Positions 24,985-33,812 of a stretch of DNA of 64,000 nt are shown piece by piece. Under the pieces are notes generated by a model. That model saw only the letters and a program-made list of their open reading frames with translations. It did no database searches and was not told the origin of the DNA. Within the stretch, counting starts at the first letter, position 1; each line of letters opens with the position of its first letter. Made by a program: the position numbers and the translations under genes. This DNA is from Thauera chlorobenzoica (GTDB lineage Bacteria; Pseudomonadota; Gammaproteobacteria; Burkholderiales; Rhodocyclaceae): contig NZ_CP018839.1 in assembly GCF_001922305.1 (NCBI RefSeq), forward strand, positions 1,240,001 through 1,304,000, read 5' to 3'.

Positions 24985-26925
24985 TCATGTGCCGCCTTTG
25001 TCCGAGGCGAGGGAGTGTTGAAACAGCGGGATCAGCAGGGAAGCACCTTCTTGCGAGAGATGGTGCGCATCGCGATACAGCGGCTTGCCGGCGCGGAGGG
25101 CGCGGCAGCGGTCATCGTCGCAAAATGCGCGGCCCGGGTCGAGCAGCTCGAAACCGGAGGGCTCCACGGTGGCCTCGGCGATGCCGAGAATCGCCCGCAG
25201 CGCACCTTGCTGGCGGCGGTACTCGGCGGCGGGAAGGTCGTCCGCCGGAGGCCAGCCGAACCACGCCGCGCGCGCGGCCAGGGAGGGAATGTCGCCCGAC
25301 ATTTCGGGGACCTGCTCGACCACCACGACGCGGATGCCGCGTGCGCGAAGCCGCTCCACCAGCGCTTCGAGGGCATCGGCAAAGCGCCGCCGGTCCTCGT
25401 CGGATTGCGCAATCGACAGGTAGTACGACCAGCGGGCGACGAGGAACACCGTGCGCAGCGACGGCTCGCGGTCGATGTATTCGAGCACCGCGTGATTGAA
25501 TCCGGTGCAGCTCGTTTTCGAGCGCTTGAACTCGAGCGTGCCGAGCAGTGGCGGGCAGGCGGATTTTCCCGCAAAGCGCCCGCCGAGCCCTTCCTGCGCG
25601 GCCGCGCGGTCGACGGCGGGGGCCAGCGACAGCGCATGGGAGTCTCCCCAGAGGAGGAATCCGGCTGCACCGTTTTTGCCCAAAGTGCATAACCCGCCAT
25701 CGCGGACGGCGTCGAGCCCGAGGCCCGAACAGGCTTCGCGAAAAGGGATCGGCTCTTCGCCGACGGCTGCGGTCGCAGCTACGGCTGCGGGGAGACGCCC
25801 GGGCAAGCCGCCGCTCAGGCGCACGCCGACTCCCGCCAGGGTGGCGAGGCCGACGGTCAGTGCGGTGGCGCGGAACAGGGTGCGGCGCGTCAGTCGGCGG
25901 CTTTTCCCTCTCAGCGGGCGCTCGACGTAACGCCACGAAAGCACCGCCAGCACCAGGGTGAGGGCGACCAGCCACAGCAGTTCGAGTCCCGCCGGGGCGC
26001 GTCCGAGGCGATAGTGGGCGAAAACGAAGAGCGGCCAGTGCCAGAGATAGAGCGAATACGACAGCAGGCCGGTGAGAACGAGCGGCCTTGCGCCGAGGAC
26101 GTGGTTGCACCGCGCTCCGCCGGCGCTGCCGGCGGTGATGACCATCGCCGTGCCGAGGACCGGAATCAGCGCACTGAGTCCGGGGAACAGGGTGGCCGCG
26201 TCGAAGGTGAACACGGCAAGGCCGATCAGCGCCAGGCCGGCGATCGCCAGCGCATCGCGCAGGGCGGCGGTCTGCGGCGGGGGGATCACCCGAAGCGCGA
26301 GCAGGGCACCGGCGAGCAGCTCCCATGCGCGCAGATGCGGCAGATAGAAGGCGGCCTCCGGCGCATGTCCGACGACCGCTGCCGCCGCCAGCAGGGAGAG
26401 CAGTGCGCAGCCGGCGATGATTGTTCGGACATGGCCGGGAAACCAGCGCAGCGCCGCCAGCAGCAGGCAGGGAAAGACGATGTAGAACTGTTCCTCTACG
26501 GCCAGCGACCAGGTATGAAGAAGGGGTTTGTCGATCGCTTCGGCATCGAAATAGTCGGTTTTCTTCCAGAAATACAGGTTGGCAGCGAAGAACCATGCTG
26601 CGACCAGGCTGGATGAGAGCGCTTCCAGATCGGCCGGCAGGAACCCGATGCAGCCGGCGAGGAAGCTCGCCCCGGTGACCACCGCGAACGCCGGCAGCAG
26701 GCGCCGGATCCGGCGCTCGTAGAAGGCGGCGAAGGAAAATTCGCCCATCCTCATCTCGCGGTGGAGGATCGACGTGATCAGATACCCGGAAATGACGAAG
26801 AACACATCGACGCCGACGTAACCGCCTTCGAATCCGGAAAGCCCATAATGGAACAGGATGACGGGAACGATCGCGACCGCCCGCAGGCCGTCGATATCAG
26901 GTCGGTAGGTGGGGTGAAGGCTCAA
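24985..26925 (-). CDS. Acyltransferase-3 / SGNH fusion (OafA-like surface-glycan O-acetyltransferase)
   Basis: 646-residue protein with a membrane acyltransferase-3 domain (about 1-350; YRPDIDGLRAVAIVPVILFH, VDVFFVISGYLI, HTWSLAVEEQFYIVFP, LWHWPLFVF) joined to a periplasmic SGNH domain (about 400-640). The SGNH domain has the serine block LLWGDSHALSLAPA and the C-terminal DAHHLSQEG holding the catalytic Asp-His pair. OafA-type proteins O-acetylate O-antigen or other envelope sugars: the membrane part passes acetyl groups across and the SGNH part transfers them. Upstream of the start is a 225-bp gap shared divergently with the carbamoyltransferase gene. Confidence 0.9.
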   Translation of the reverse strand: MSLHPTYRPDIDGLRAVAIVPVILFHYGLSGFEGGYVGVDVFFVISGYLITSILHREMRMGEFSFAAFYERRIRRLLPAFAVVTGASFLAGCIGFLPADLEALSSSLVAAWFFAANLYFWKKTDYFDAEAIDKPLLHTWSLAVEEQFYIVFPCLLLAALRWFPGHVRTIIAGCALLSLLAAAAVVGHAPEAAFYLPHLRAWELLAGALLALRVIPPPQTAALRDALAIAGLALIGLAVFTFDAATLFPGLSALIPVLGTAMVITAGSAGGARCNHVLGARPLVLTGLLSYSLYLWHWPLFVFAHYRLGRAPAGLELLWLVALTLVLAVLSWRYVERPLRGKSRRLTRRTLFRATALTVGLATLAGVGVRLSGGLPGRLPAAVAATAAVGEEPIPFREACSGLGLDAVRDGGLCTLGKNGAAGFLLWGDSHALSLAPAVDRAAAQEGLGGRFAGKSACPPLLGTLEFKRSKTSCTGFNHAVLEYIDREPSLRTVFLVARWSYYLSIAQSDEDRRRFADALEALVERLRARGIRVVVVEQVPEMSGDIPSLAARAAWFGWPPADDLPAAEYRRQQGALRAILGIAEATVEPSGFELLDPGRAFCDDDRCRALRAGKPLYRDAHHLSQEGASLLIPLFQHSLASDKGGT

Positions 26926-27050
26926 GGGGGGCGCTCAAGGCTGTTCGCGGCAAACGTGCACGAGGGCGGCAATCATGCAGTGCACGGGGGCTCGGTGCAA
27001 GGCTGTGCTGAATGCGCGAAACCGCCTGCAAGATGCTGTAACTTGTGCCC

Positions 27051-27088
27051 CCCGGCATGCCGGGCGTCGTTCCCGGGCAGCGTATAAT
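27051..27088 (+). promoter_or_regulatory. Perfect palindrome and TATAAT upstream of the carbamoyltransferase gene
   Basis: CCCGGCATGCCGGG (27051-27064) is a perfect 14-bp palindrome. TATAAT (27083-27088) is a consensus -10 whose expected -35 position falls at the palindrome end and lacks a consensus match, which would fit an activator- or repressor-bound promoter. Regulation is inference. Confidence 0.4.
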
Positions 27089-27150
27089 TCGCCCCCTCGA
27101 AGCCGGCATCCGCGATGCCGTCCGCTCCCTGTTCACCCGGAGGCTCGCCC

Positions 27151-28902
27151 TTGTCCCTCACCATCCTCGGCCTTTCCGGCGCGCTCACCCACGATCCTTC
27201 CGCCGCCCTCTACATCGACGGCCGACTCGTCGCCGCGGCGGAAGAAGAGCGCTTTGTCCGCGACAAGCACGCCAAGAACCGCATGCCTTACGAGGCGGCG
27301 AAGTTCTGCCTCGCGTTCGCCGGCATCCGGCCCAGGGACGTCGATGTCGTCGCCATCCCCTTCGCCCCGATCGCCATCACCGAAAAGGCGCGCTGGCACT
27401 ATGCGAAGCGCTACTGGTACGCCCCCGACCGCGGCCTCGACGCGATCGTGCTGGGCAACCGCCGCTTCCACCGCTACAAGAAGCGCATCGAATGGTGCCT
27501 GGCGCAGCTCGGCTTCGACCTCAGGAAGGTGCGCATCGAAGCGGTCGAGCACCACCTCGCCCATGCTTCCAGCGCCTACCACTGCTCGGGCTTCACCGAG
27601 AAGACGGCGATCATGGGCATCGACGGCAAGGGCGAGTACGCCACCACCTTCTTCGGCTACGGCGAGAACGGCCGCATCCACAAGATCAAGGAGTTCTACG
27701 ACCCGGATTCGCTCGGCGGGCTGTACGGTGCGATCACCGAATACCTCGGCTTCGAGATGCTCGACGGCGAATACAAGGTGATGGGCATGGCGCCCTATGG
27801 CGACCCGAGCCGCTACGATTTCTCGCGCCTGGCGAAGTTCGAGCACGGCGAGCTCGTCATCAACACCGACTACGCCAACGTGATCGGCTTGCGGCGCTAC
27901 AAGGAACAGGGCAAGGGCTACTACTTCTCGCCCAAGCTGATCGACTGGCTGGGGCCGATGCGCCACGGCGACATCGCCGACGACCCCTATATCCACTACG
28001 CGGCGAGCATGCAGAAGCTGTTCGAGGACCTCGCCCTGCAGATGATGGACTACTACCTCGGCGACATCCTGCGCGAGACCGGGCGGCTCGCCTTCGCCGG
28101 CGGCGGCGCGCTCAACGTCAAGCTCAACCAGAAGATCATCGCCCGCCCGGAAGTGAAGGAGCTGTTCGTGCAGCCGGCCTCGGGCGATTCCGGCACCGCG
28201 GTGGGGGCGGCGTCCTACGTCTCGGTGCAGCGCGGGGTGGCGGTGGAGAAGATGGAACACGTCTATCTCGGCCCGCGCTACACCAATGAGGACGTCATCG
28301 CCGCCTGCACCAGGCACCCGGCGCGGCCGCAGTGGCAGCGCCTCGAGGACGGCGATGCCGCGGTGCCGCGGCGCATCGCCAAAATCCTCGCCGACGGCCA
28401 CCCGGTGGCCTGGTTCCAGGGCCGCATGGAGTTCGGCCCGCGTGCGCTCGGCGGCCGCTCCATCCTCGGCTGCCCGAGCGCGCCCGGGGTGGCCGACCGG
28501 ATCAACGAGCAGATCAAGTTCCGCGAGCGCTGGCGCCCCTTCTGCCCCAGCATGCTCGACACCGTCGGCCCGCAGATGCTGCAGACCGACCATCCGGCGC
28601 CGTTCATGACCTTCACCTTCGAGGTCGCGGAAGAGTGGAAGACGCGCGTGCCCGAAGTGGTGCACGAGGACGGCACTTCGCGCGCCCAGGTGCTGCGGCG
28701 CGAATTCAACCCGCGCTATTACGACCTGATGAAGGAGCTGGAAACGCTCACCGGCAACGGCGTGGTCCTCAATACTTCGCTCAACCGCCGCGGCGAGCCG
28801 ATGATCTGCTCGCCGACCGACGCGCTCGACATGTTCTTCGGCTCGGATCTGCAGTACCTGGTGATGGAAGATGTGCTGGTGACAAAAGATGACGTTGGCT
28901 GA
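27151..28902 (+). CDS. Carbamoyltransferase (NodU/TobZ family)
   Basis: 583-residue enzyme of the NodU/CmcH/TobZ family that transfers a carbamoyl group from carbamoyl phosphate, via carbamoyl-adenylate, to a hydroxyl of a sugar or natural product. The Kae1-like N-terminal domain shows GLSGALTHDPSAALYIDG, VEHHLAHASSAYH (metal site), GIDGKGEYATTF and FAGGGALNVKLNQKI. The C-terminal YrdC-like part has WFQGRMEFGPRALGGRSIL and LNTSLNRRGEPM. A TTG start at 27151 is preferred: it has GGAGG 7 nt upstream and homology begins directly after it. An in-frame ATG 12 codons earlier is the alternative. In this region it probably decorates a cell-surface glycan. Confidence 0.85.
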   Translation: MSLTILGLSGALTHDPSAALYIDGRLVAAAEEERFVRDKHAKNRMPYEAAKFCLAFAGIRPRDVDVVAIPFAPIAITEKARWHYAKRYWYAPDRGLDAIVLGNRRFHRYKKRIEWCLAQLGFDLRKVRIEAVEHHLAHASSAYHCSGFTEKTAIMGIDGKGEYATTFFGYGENGRIHKIKEFYDPDSLGGLYGAITEYLGFEMLDGEYKVMGMAPYGDPSRYDFSRLAKFEHGELVINTDYANVIGLRRYKEQGKGYYFSPKLIDWLGPMRHGDIADDPYIHYAASMQKLFEDLALQMMDYYLGDILRETGRLAFAGGGALNVKLNQKIIARPEVKELFVQPASGDSGTAVGAASYVSVQRGVAVEKMEHVYLGPRYTNEDVIAACTRHPARPQWQRLEDGDAAVPRRIAKILADGHPVAWFQGRMEFGPRALGGRSILGCPSAPGVADRINEQIKFRERWRPFCPSMLDTVGPQMLQTDHPAPFMTFTFEVAEEWKTRVPEVVHEDGTSRAQVLRREFNPRYYDLMKELETLTGNGVVLNTSLNRRGEPMICSPTDALDMFFGSDLQYLVMEDVLVTKDDVG

Positions 28903-30397
28903 AGCGGCGCGGCGCACGCGGCTGGCCACCGGGCCGGCGCGGCAGTGGCTGACCGGCCTCGGCCCGGCGTGGCTGGCGTTCATCGGCAGCCTGTTGCTGT
29001 CGACGGTCGCGATCTACGGCAGCGCGGGGCCGAATCGGGATGGCATGCTTTACCTCGATACCGCCCGGCTGTTTCTCGACCATGGCTTCGCCGCGGCGAA
29101 GGCCAACTTCGACTGGCCCTACCTGGCGATCGGGATCGGGCTGCTTTCCAGGCTGACCGGATTCGGCGTTGAAACTACCGGCTACGCCCTGTGTGCGCTG
29201 CTGCTGGCGGGCGTGTGTGCCGTGCTGGTGCTGATCACTCGCCGGCAGTTTCCCGATGCCGCCTGGGCGGCCTGTCTGGTGGTACTGGCGCTACCAGCTT
29301 TCAATGCCTATCGCGATCATCTGATCCGTGAGTTCGGCTTCTGGCTGTTTTCCCTCCTGGCATTGCTGCTCGCCCTGCGCTGGTCTGAGCGCTTGCGATG
29401 GGCGTCGGCTCTCGCTGTGCTCGGAGCGATTGCCATGGCGTGCCTGTTCCGTCTCGAGGCCGCGATGCTGCTGCCGGCGCTGCTGCTGTGGCAGGCCTTC
29501 GCTGCCGGCGGCAGTGAGCGCTGGCGCCGTCTCGTCATGCTGGGCGGCGTGCCGGCAGCGGCGCTGGCGACTGCGGCGGTGCTGGTCGCCAGTGGCACCA
29601 TCGGCGTTGACGGGCGGATCGAATACTACCTGTCGGCGTCCGATCCGCTGGCCATGCTCGAGCGGTTCGGGGCTGCCGCCGAGCGCATGGCCGGCGCCGT
29701 TCTCAACAAGTATTCCGCCGACGAGGCTGGATCGATCCTGTTCTTCGGCCTGTTGTCCACCGTTCCGGCGAAATTTATGGACATGAGCGGGGTGCTGCTG
29801 GTGCCGCTGCTGTTCGCCGGACGCTGCCTGCCGCCGGGAACGTTGCTGGGGCGATGGCAGCCGCTGGGGTGGAGTTTCGCCGTCTATGCGGGTGTGCTGG
29901 TCGTGTTCCTCATGCACCAGTTCTTTCTTACCAGCCGCTACGTCGGTTTTCTCGCCATCCTGGCGGTGCCGCTGATCGCGTGCGGGCTGGCTTGTCTGCT
30001 GCGCCGCCATCGACGGTGGCGGGTGCCGGTGGTGGCGGTCATCGTCTTCTCCGCGCTGGTTGGGGTGATGCCTCCTACATCGGCAAACAACCAGTATCGG
30101 CAAGCCGGCGCCTGGCTTGCCGCCAACGTTGCTGATCGCTCGCGGGTCTACAGCGGCAGTCCGCGCACGGCTTACCATGCCGGCTGGCCGTACAGAGAGA
30201 GCGTCGACGGCATGATGAGCATGGACGACCTGGCTGCCGCCGTTGCCGCCGGGCGCTATGATCTCGCCGTGCTGGAAAGCGGTCGCGGCGGTGCCGTATC
30301 GGAGGAATGGCTACGGTCGGTCGGTGTCGTCGAGATCAAGCGCTTTACCAATGCCAAGGGTACTGCTGCCGTTGTCGTCCTTGCGCGACGCCGGTAG
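28889..30397 (+). CDS. Multi-pass membrane protein, GT-C (PMT/ArnT-like) glycosyltransferase candidate
   Basis: 502-residue protein with about ten hydrophobic segments and a soluble C-terminal tail. The first periplasmic loop contains GPNRDGMLYLDTARLFLDHG, whose acidic residues sit where GT-C glycosyltransferases carry the catalytic aspartate. The C-terminal part (NNQYRQAGAWLAAN and onward) resembles the periplasmic domain of the same group. It overlaps the carbamoyltransferase gene by 14 bp and is probably co-translated. Donor would be a polyprenyl-phosphate sugar; acceptor unknown. Family assignment is moderate because no unique motif is visible. Confidence 0.6.
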   Translation: MTLAEAARRTRLATGPARQWLTGLGPAWLAFIGSLLLSTVAIYGSAGPNRDGMLYLDTARLFLDHGFAAAKANFDWPYLAIGIGLLSRLTGFGVETTGYALCALLLAGVCAVLVLITRRQFPDAAWAACLVVLALPAFNAYRDHLIREFGFWLFSLLALLLALRWSERLRWASALAVLGAIAMACLFRLEAAMLLPALLLWQAFAAGGSERWRRLVMLGGVPAAALATAAVLVASGTIGVDGRIEYYLSASDPLAMLERFGAAAERMAGAVLNKYSADEAGSILFFGLLSTVPAKFMDMSGVLLVPLLFAGRCLPPGTLLGRWQPLGWSFAVYAGVLVVFLMHQFFLTSRYVGFLAILAVPLIACGLACLLRRHRRWRVPVVAVIVFSALVGVMPPTSANNQYRQAGAWLAANVADRSRVYSGSPRTAYHAGWPYRESVDGMMSMDDLAAAVAAGRYDLAVLESGRGGAVSEEWLRSVGVVEIKRFTNAKGTAAVVVLARRR

Positions 30398-30439
30398 CCG
30401 CGACGGTACGTCTCGCACTGGACGTTGCCGTAGTCTCCG

Positions 30440-31414
30440 TCACAGGCTGGCGAGGGCGGCGGCGATGCGGTTGAAAACCGCGTCGATCGAGTATCGTTCG
30501 GCGACCAGCCGTTGTCCGGCCATGCCCAGGCGCTGGCGCAGGCCAGGGTCCGCCGCCAGCCGGGCAATCGCCTGCGCCCATTCTTCGGCGCTGTCGACGA
30601 GGAAACCGTTGTTGCCGGGGTGGACGACTTCGGCATTGACGCCGGCATTCGACGACACCACCGGCAGACCCGCGCCCATGTATTGCAATACTTTCAGCGC
30701 GCATTTGCCGCGGCTCCAGTCATCGTTGCGCATTGGCGCGATGCCGATGTGGGCGGAGGCCAGTTCGGCGGCTTCGGTGGCCGCCTGCCAGCGCACCGGG
30801 AGAATGGCGATGCCAGCCGTCGGCAGATCGAAGTCAGCGATGATCTTGAGCCGCAGCGCGGCGACCCGGCTGGCGGCAAGGCGCAGGGCGGGGAGCGCTT
30901 CCTCAAGGTAATTGCGCGTCGAACTGCTGCCGATCCACACCAGGTCCACCGTTGCGGTCGGCTTGTCCACCCTTGTCAGGTACTTGCCGGCGTCGATGCA
31001 GGTCGGGATCAGGCTCACCGCCGGGTTGAAGCGTGCGGCGGTGGCAGCGAGGAAGGCGTTGCCGGCGAGGATGTGGTCGCAGGTGCGTGCCATCGCGGCG
31101 AAGCGCTTCATCCGTGTTGGTGACGGTGTGCCGTCGCTGTTGCAGAAAATGGCGTCGTCGAAGTCGAATACCAGGCGGCGGGCGCTGCGGCGCAACAGCC
31201 ACAGCAGCGCGGTAGGGAAGACTTTGCGCTGGACGACGACGATGTCGGCGTGCCGTGCCGCATGCAGCGCCTGCAGGTATGCGGCGGCGCTGCCGGCGAT
31301 GACGAGGTGGTGGGGGCTGAACCCGGCCTGCTCGAAACGGCTGAAGAACTGGAGTGCCCGGTAGCGGGTGGAAGATGCGTCCTCGCCCTTCGACAGGAAA
31401 AGAATTTCTTTCAT
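30440..31414 (-). CDS. GT4-family glycosyltransferase
   Basis: 324-residue cytoplasmic glycosyltransferase of the GT-B fold. The C-terminal domain has KCALKVLQYMGAGLPVVSS, then EVVHPGNNGFLV, the nucleotide-sugar-binding stretch of GT4 enzymes; DFDDAIF and STRNYLEEALPAL are in the middle. ATG at 31414 chosen by homology (MKEILFLSKG). It overlaps the acetyltransferase gene by 4 bp, so the two are coupled. Acceptor and donor are unknown; context suggests surface-polysaccharide assembly. Confidence 0.83.
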   Translation of the reverse strand: MKEILFLSKGEDASSTRYRALQFFSRFEQAGFSPHHLVIAGSAAAYLQALHAARHADIVVVQRKVFPTALLWLLRRSARRLVFDFDDAIFCNSDGTPSPTRMKRFAAMARTCDHILAGNAFLAATAARFNPAVSLIPTCIDAGKYLTRVDKPTATVDLVWIGSSSTRNYLEEALPALRLAASRVAALRLKIIADFDLPTAGIAILPVRWQAATEAAELASAHIGIAPMRNDDWSRGKCALKVLQYMGAGLPVVSSNAGVNAEVVHPGNNGFLVDSAEEWAQAIARLAADPGLRQRLGMAGQRLVAERYSIDAVFNRIAAALASL

Positions 31415-32043
31415 GCGCGCTCGCCTCCGGGAGTGTCCGCCTCGGCCGCGTCGAGGAAGCGCGTGGGATCGTCCGACAGCAGCAGCGGCAGGTAGGTGCG
31501 GATGCGGTCGTCGCTCCAGTGCCACCAGCGCGCCCGGAGCAGGCGCGCGATGATGACCGGATCGAAGCGGTAGCGCACGATGCGTGCCGGGTTGCCGGCG
31601 ACGATCGCGTAGGGAGGCACATCACGGGTGACGACCGCGCGCGCGCCGACGACCGCGCCGTCGCCGATGGTGACGCCCGACATGATCATGGCCTCGGTGC
31701 CCAGCCAGACATCGTTGCCGATGACGACGTCGCCGCGGCTGCGTGGATGGCCGGTGATGTGACCAGCATCGGCGGGCCAGATTGCCGGGAAGGGGAAGGT
31801 GGTGACCCAGTCTGCGCGGTGCTCGCCGCCGAGGAAAACCTTTACGCCGGCAGCGATCGAACAATAGGCGCCGATCGTCAGCGTCGTGCCTTCCTTCCAA
31901 CTGCGCACGGTGAGATCGCCGTAGGAGCCGCGGCCGATCGCGTACTGGGGAAAGCGCTCCTGCAGGGAGCGCTTTTGGCGCCGCCATCTGCGGCGGAATC
32001 GATCGAGCAGCCGGACCATGCGCATGCGGTGTCCAGTCAACAT
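31411..32043 (-). CDS. CatB-like hexapeptide O-acetyltransferase
   Basis: 210-residue left-handed beta-helix acetyltransferase. Hexapeptide repeats run through IGAYCSIAAGVKVFLGG and VVIGNDVWLGTEAMIMSGV, then IGDGAVVGARAVVTRDVPPY and AIVAGNPARIVRYRF, typical of xenobiotic/CatB-like enzymes. It likely acetylates a sugar in the surface-glycan pathway. Starts at 32043 or a few codons later; it overlaps the methyltransferase by 7 bp and the glycosyltransferase by 4 bp, so a translationally coupled operon is likely. Confidence 0.85.
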   Translation of the reverse strand: MLTGHRMRMVRLLDRFRRRWRRQKRSLQERFPQYAIGRGSYGDLTVRSWKEGTTLTIGAYCSIAAGVKVFLGGEHRADWVTTFPFPAIWPADAGHITGHPRSRGDVVIGNDVWLGTEAMIMSGVTIGDGAVVGARAVVTRDVPPYAIVAGNPARIVRYRFDPVIIARLLRARWWHWSDDRIRTYLPLLLSDDPTRFLDAAEADTPGGERA

Positions 32044-33050
32044 CCCGCCGCGCAGTTCAGGGCGGCGGCCGGCGTCGGTTTGCGGCATTCGGCGTGAATG
32101 ACGTCACCACGCCCGCTGCGCTGTGCGAGCCAGACGTAGGCGCGGGCCAGGGTGCGCCGCCAGCGGATTTTCTTCGACGGCTTGCTGCGGTTGCGCAGGA
32201 TGTAGTCGAGGCTGTTGAGGAAAATCTTCGGAGTCGTGCCGAGGCGGAGGCGGTCGGGGACGAGGCCGTGGCATGCCAGCAGCAATTCGAGGTTGCGCGG
32301 ATTGTAGAGGAACAGGTGGCGAGGGATTTCGTTGGCGAACCAGTTCGCGCTCAGCCAGGCGCGGCCGAGGGCGTCGCTGTTCGGCGTTTCCATGATCAGC
32401 CGGCCGCCTGGCTTGAGGATGCGGGTGATCTCGGCGACGAAGGCTTGCGGCTCCGGGATGTGCTCGATCACGTGCCGCACGGTAATGACGTCGAAACGGT
32501 CGTCGGCGAAGCGCGCCGAGGGGAGATCGCCGTGATGGACCGGCAGTGCGGCCTTGTGGCACGCGCGCACGCCGTCGGGGCTGAACTCGACGCCCTGCAC
32601 CGTCCACCCGAGTGCGCGCATGGCAGCAAGAAAGCGGCCGTTGCCGCAGCCGACGTCGAGCAGCTGTCCGCCGGGAATGAAGGGCGGCGGATCGAGATCG
32701 ACGAATGGCGCCGCCAGCCGTGCCAGCAGCGCATCGACCGGCCCGCCTGCCAGGTGGCGGTAGCCGAAGCGATGACTGAGCACCGCCTTCTTCACCCGGC
32801 TGGGCGGGCGGGACGCCTTTTCTTCCTCGTAGATGTCGTAGTGGGGCGGATAGAAGCCCGCGATCGTGGCCGCATCCGGCATCGGCTGCTGGAAGATGCA
32901 GTCACAGGCGACACAGCGGCAGTAATCGTGACGGCGATGGAGGTCGAACATCAGGTCGCGGCCGCTGAAGTCGTAGCGTGCGGCACCGCTGCAGATCGGG
33001 CAGGTAGCGGCCGGTGCGGGATCGGCGAGGTCGTCGTGTGTTGGGTTCAT
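32037..33050 (-). CDS. Class I SAM-dependent methyltransferase with N-terminal zinc-ribbon
   Basis: 337-residue protein. CPICSG and CRCVACDC (residues about 17-50) form a likely zinc-binding motif, as in putative sugar methyltransferases of the Methyltransf_23 type. The SAM-binding motif is LLDVGCGNGRFLAAM, and VRHVIEHIPEPQAFVAEI and LKPGGRLIMETPN follow. A C-terminal basic segment may contact membrane or glycan. It heads a four-gene minus-strand set with the acetyltransferase and the GT4 enzyme. Confidence 0.85.
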   Translation of the reverse strand: MNPTHDDLADPAPAATCPICSGAARYDFSGRDLMFDLHRRHDYCRCVACDCIFQQPMPDAATIAGFYPPHYDIYEEEKASRPPSRVKKAVLSHRFGYRHLAGGPVDALLARLAAPFVDLDPPPFIPGGQLLDVGCGNGRFLAAMRALGWTVQGVEFSPDGVRACHKAALPVHHGDLPSARFADDRFDVITVRHVIEHIPEPQAFVAEITRILKPGGRLIMETPNSDALGRAWLSANWFANEIPRHLFLYNPRNLELLLACHGLVPDRLRLGTTPKIFLNSLDYILRNRSKPSKKIRWRRTLARAYVWLAQRSGRGDVIHAECRKPTPAAALNCAAGC

Positions 33051-33071
33051 GCAGGCGTGGAGCGGTCGTGG

Positions 33072-33707
33072 TCAGGTCGGGACAACGGCGTCGGCGATGC
33101 GGGTGTCGCCTGCGCCCTCGGCGTAGCCGGCACGGAAGGCGGCGGTGCCGTCGGCAGTGAGCCAGGCGCGGTCGGCTTCGATGCGGAGCAGGTGCTTCAT
33201 ATTGCGCCGCCGGCGGTGGTGGTGCAGGGGCCGGCGGGTGATCCGCAGGTCAGCGACATCGATGAGGCCCAGCTCACCCGCCGGGGTGAGGACGATGTTG
33301 CCCAGGTGCAGCGAGCGGAAGTACACGCCGAGTTGGTGCAAGCGGGCGACGAAGCGGCCCAGGCGGTATCGCAGGTCGGCCGGTCCGGCACCGGCGGCAA
33401 CCAGTTGGCGCAGCGTACTGCCCGCCAGCGGCCGGTAACGTACCGCGTCCCGGGCGATCGACCGGATACGGTACACCGCGACCGGCTCCGGCGAGCGGAT
33501 ACCCAGCGCTGCCAGCCCGCGGGCATTGTCGGCGAAGCGGTTGGCGTAGGGATGCCAGGCCGCCGACGACAACAGCCGCTTGCGGCGGAACAGTTTGAGG
33601 AAGCTGCCGTCGCCCAGCGCCAATACCTTGTCGCCGAAGAGATCGGCTTCGATTACCTGGGCATGGGCGCGGATCGCGAGATAGTCGGAGTGGCTGAGCC
33701 GGATCAC
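33072..33707 (-). CDS. LPS-kinase-like (Kdo/WaaP superfamily, 'toluene tolerance') protein
   Basis: 211-residue small kinase-fold protein. SFLKLFRRKRLLSS could provide the ATP-binding lysine; RLHQLGVYFRSLHLGNIVL is the catalytic-loop region where the usual D is replaced by S/L positions (HLGN instead of HxDxxxxN), and GLIDVADLRI supplies the metal-binding aspartate. It belongs to the family annotated as LPS core kinase or toluene tolerance protein. It is divergent from msbA (105-bp gap) and upstream of the methyltransferase operon. Because the catalytic loop is altered, activity is uncertain. Confidence 0.68.
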   Translation of the reverse strand: MIRLSHSDYLAIRAHAQVIEADLFGDKVLALGDGSFLKLFRRKRLLSSAAWHPYANRFADNARGLAALGIRSPEPVAVYRIRSIARDAVRYRPLAGSTLRQLVAAGAGPADLRYRLGRFVARLHQLGVYFRSLHLGNIVLTPAGELGLIDVADLRITRRPLHHHRRRRNMKHLLRIEADRAWLTADGTAAFRAGYAEGAGDTRIADAVVPT

Positions 33708-33812
33708 CGTCGGGCCTGTGTATCGAAAGGGCGGATTCTACCGGCCAGGATAGTGGGGGTGTGGCTGGCAGCGCATGGTAACATCGCCCGTTCCTCCAGC
33801 GCAGCACCCGCC

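Noticed and set aside
32094..33812. Upstream extension of msbA by 573 codons
   Set aside because: The region is antisense to the methyltransferase and kinase-like genes; MsbA homology begins at 33813.
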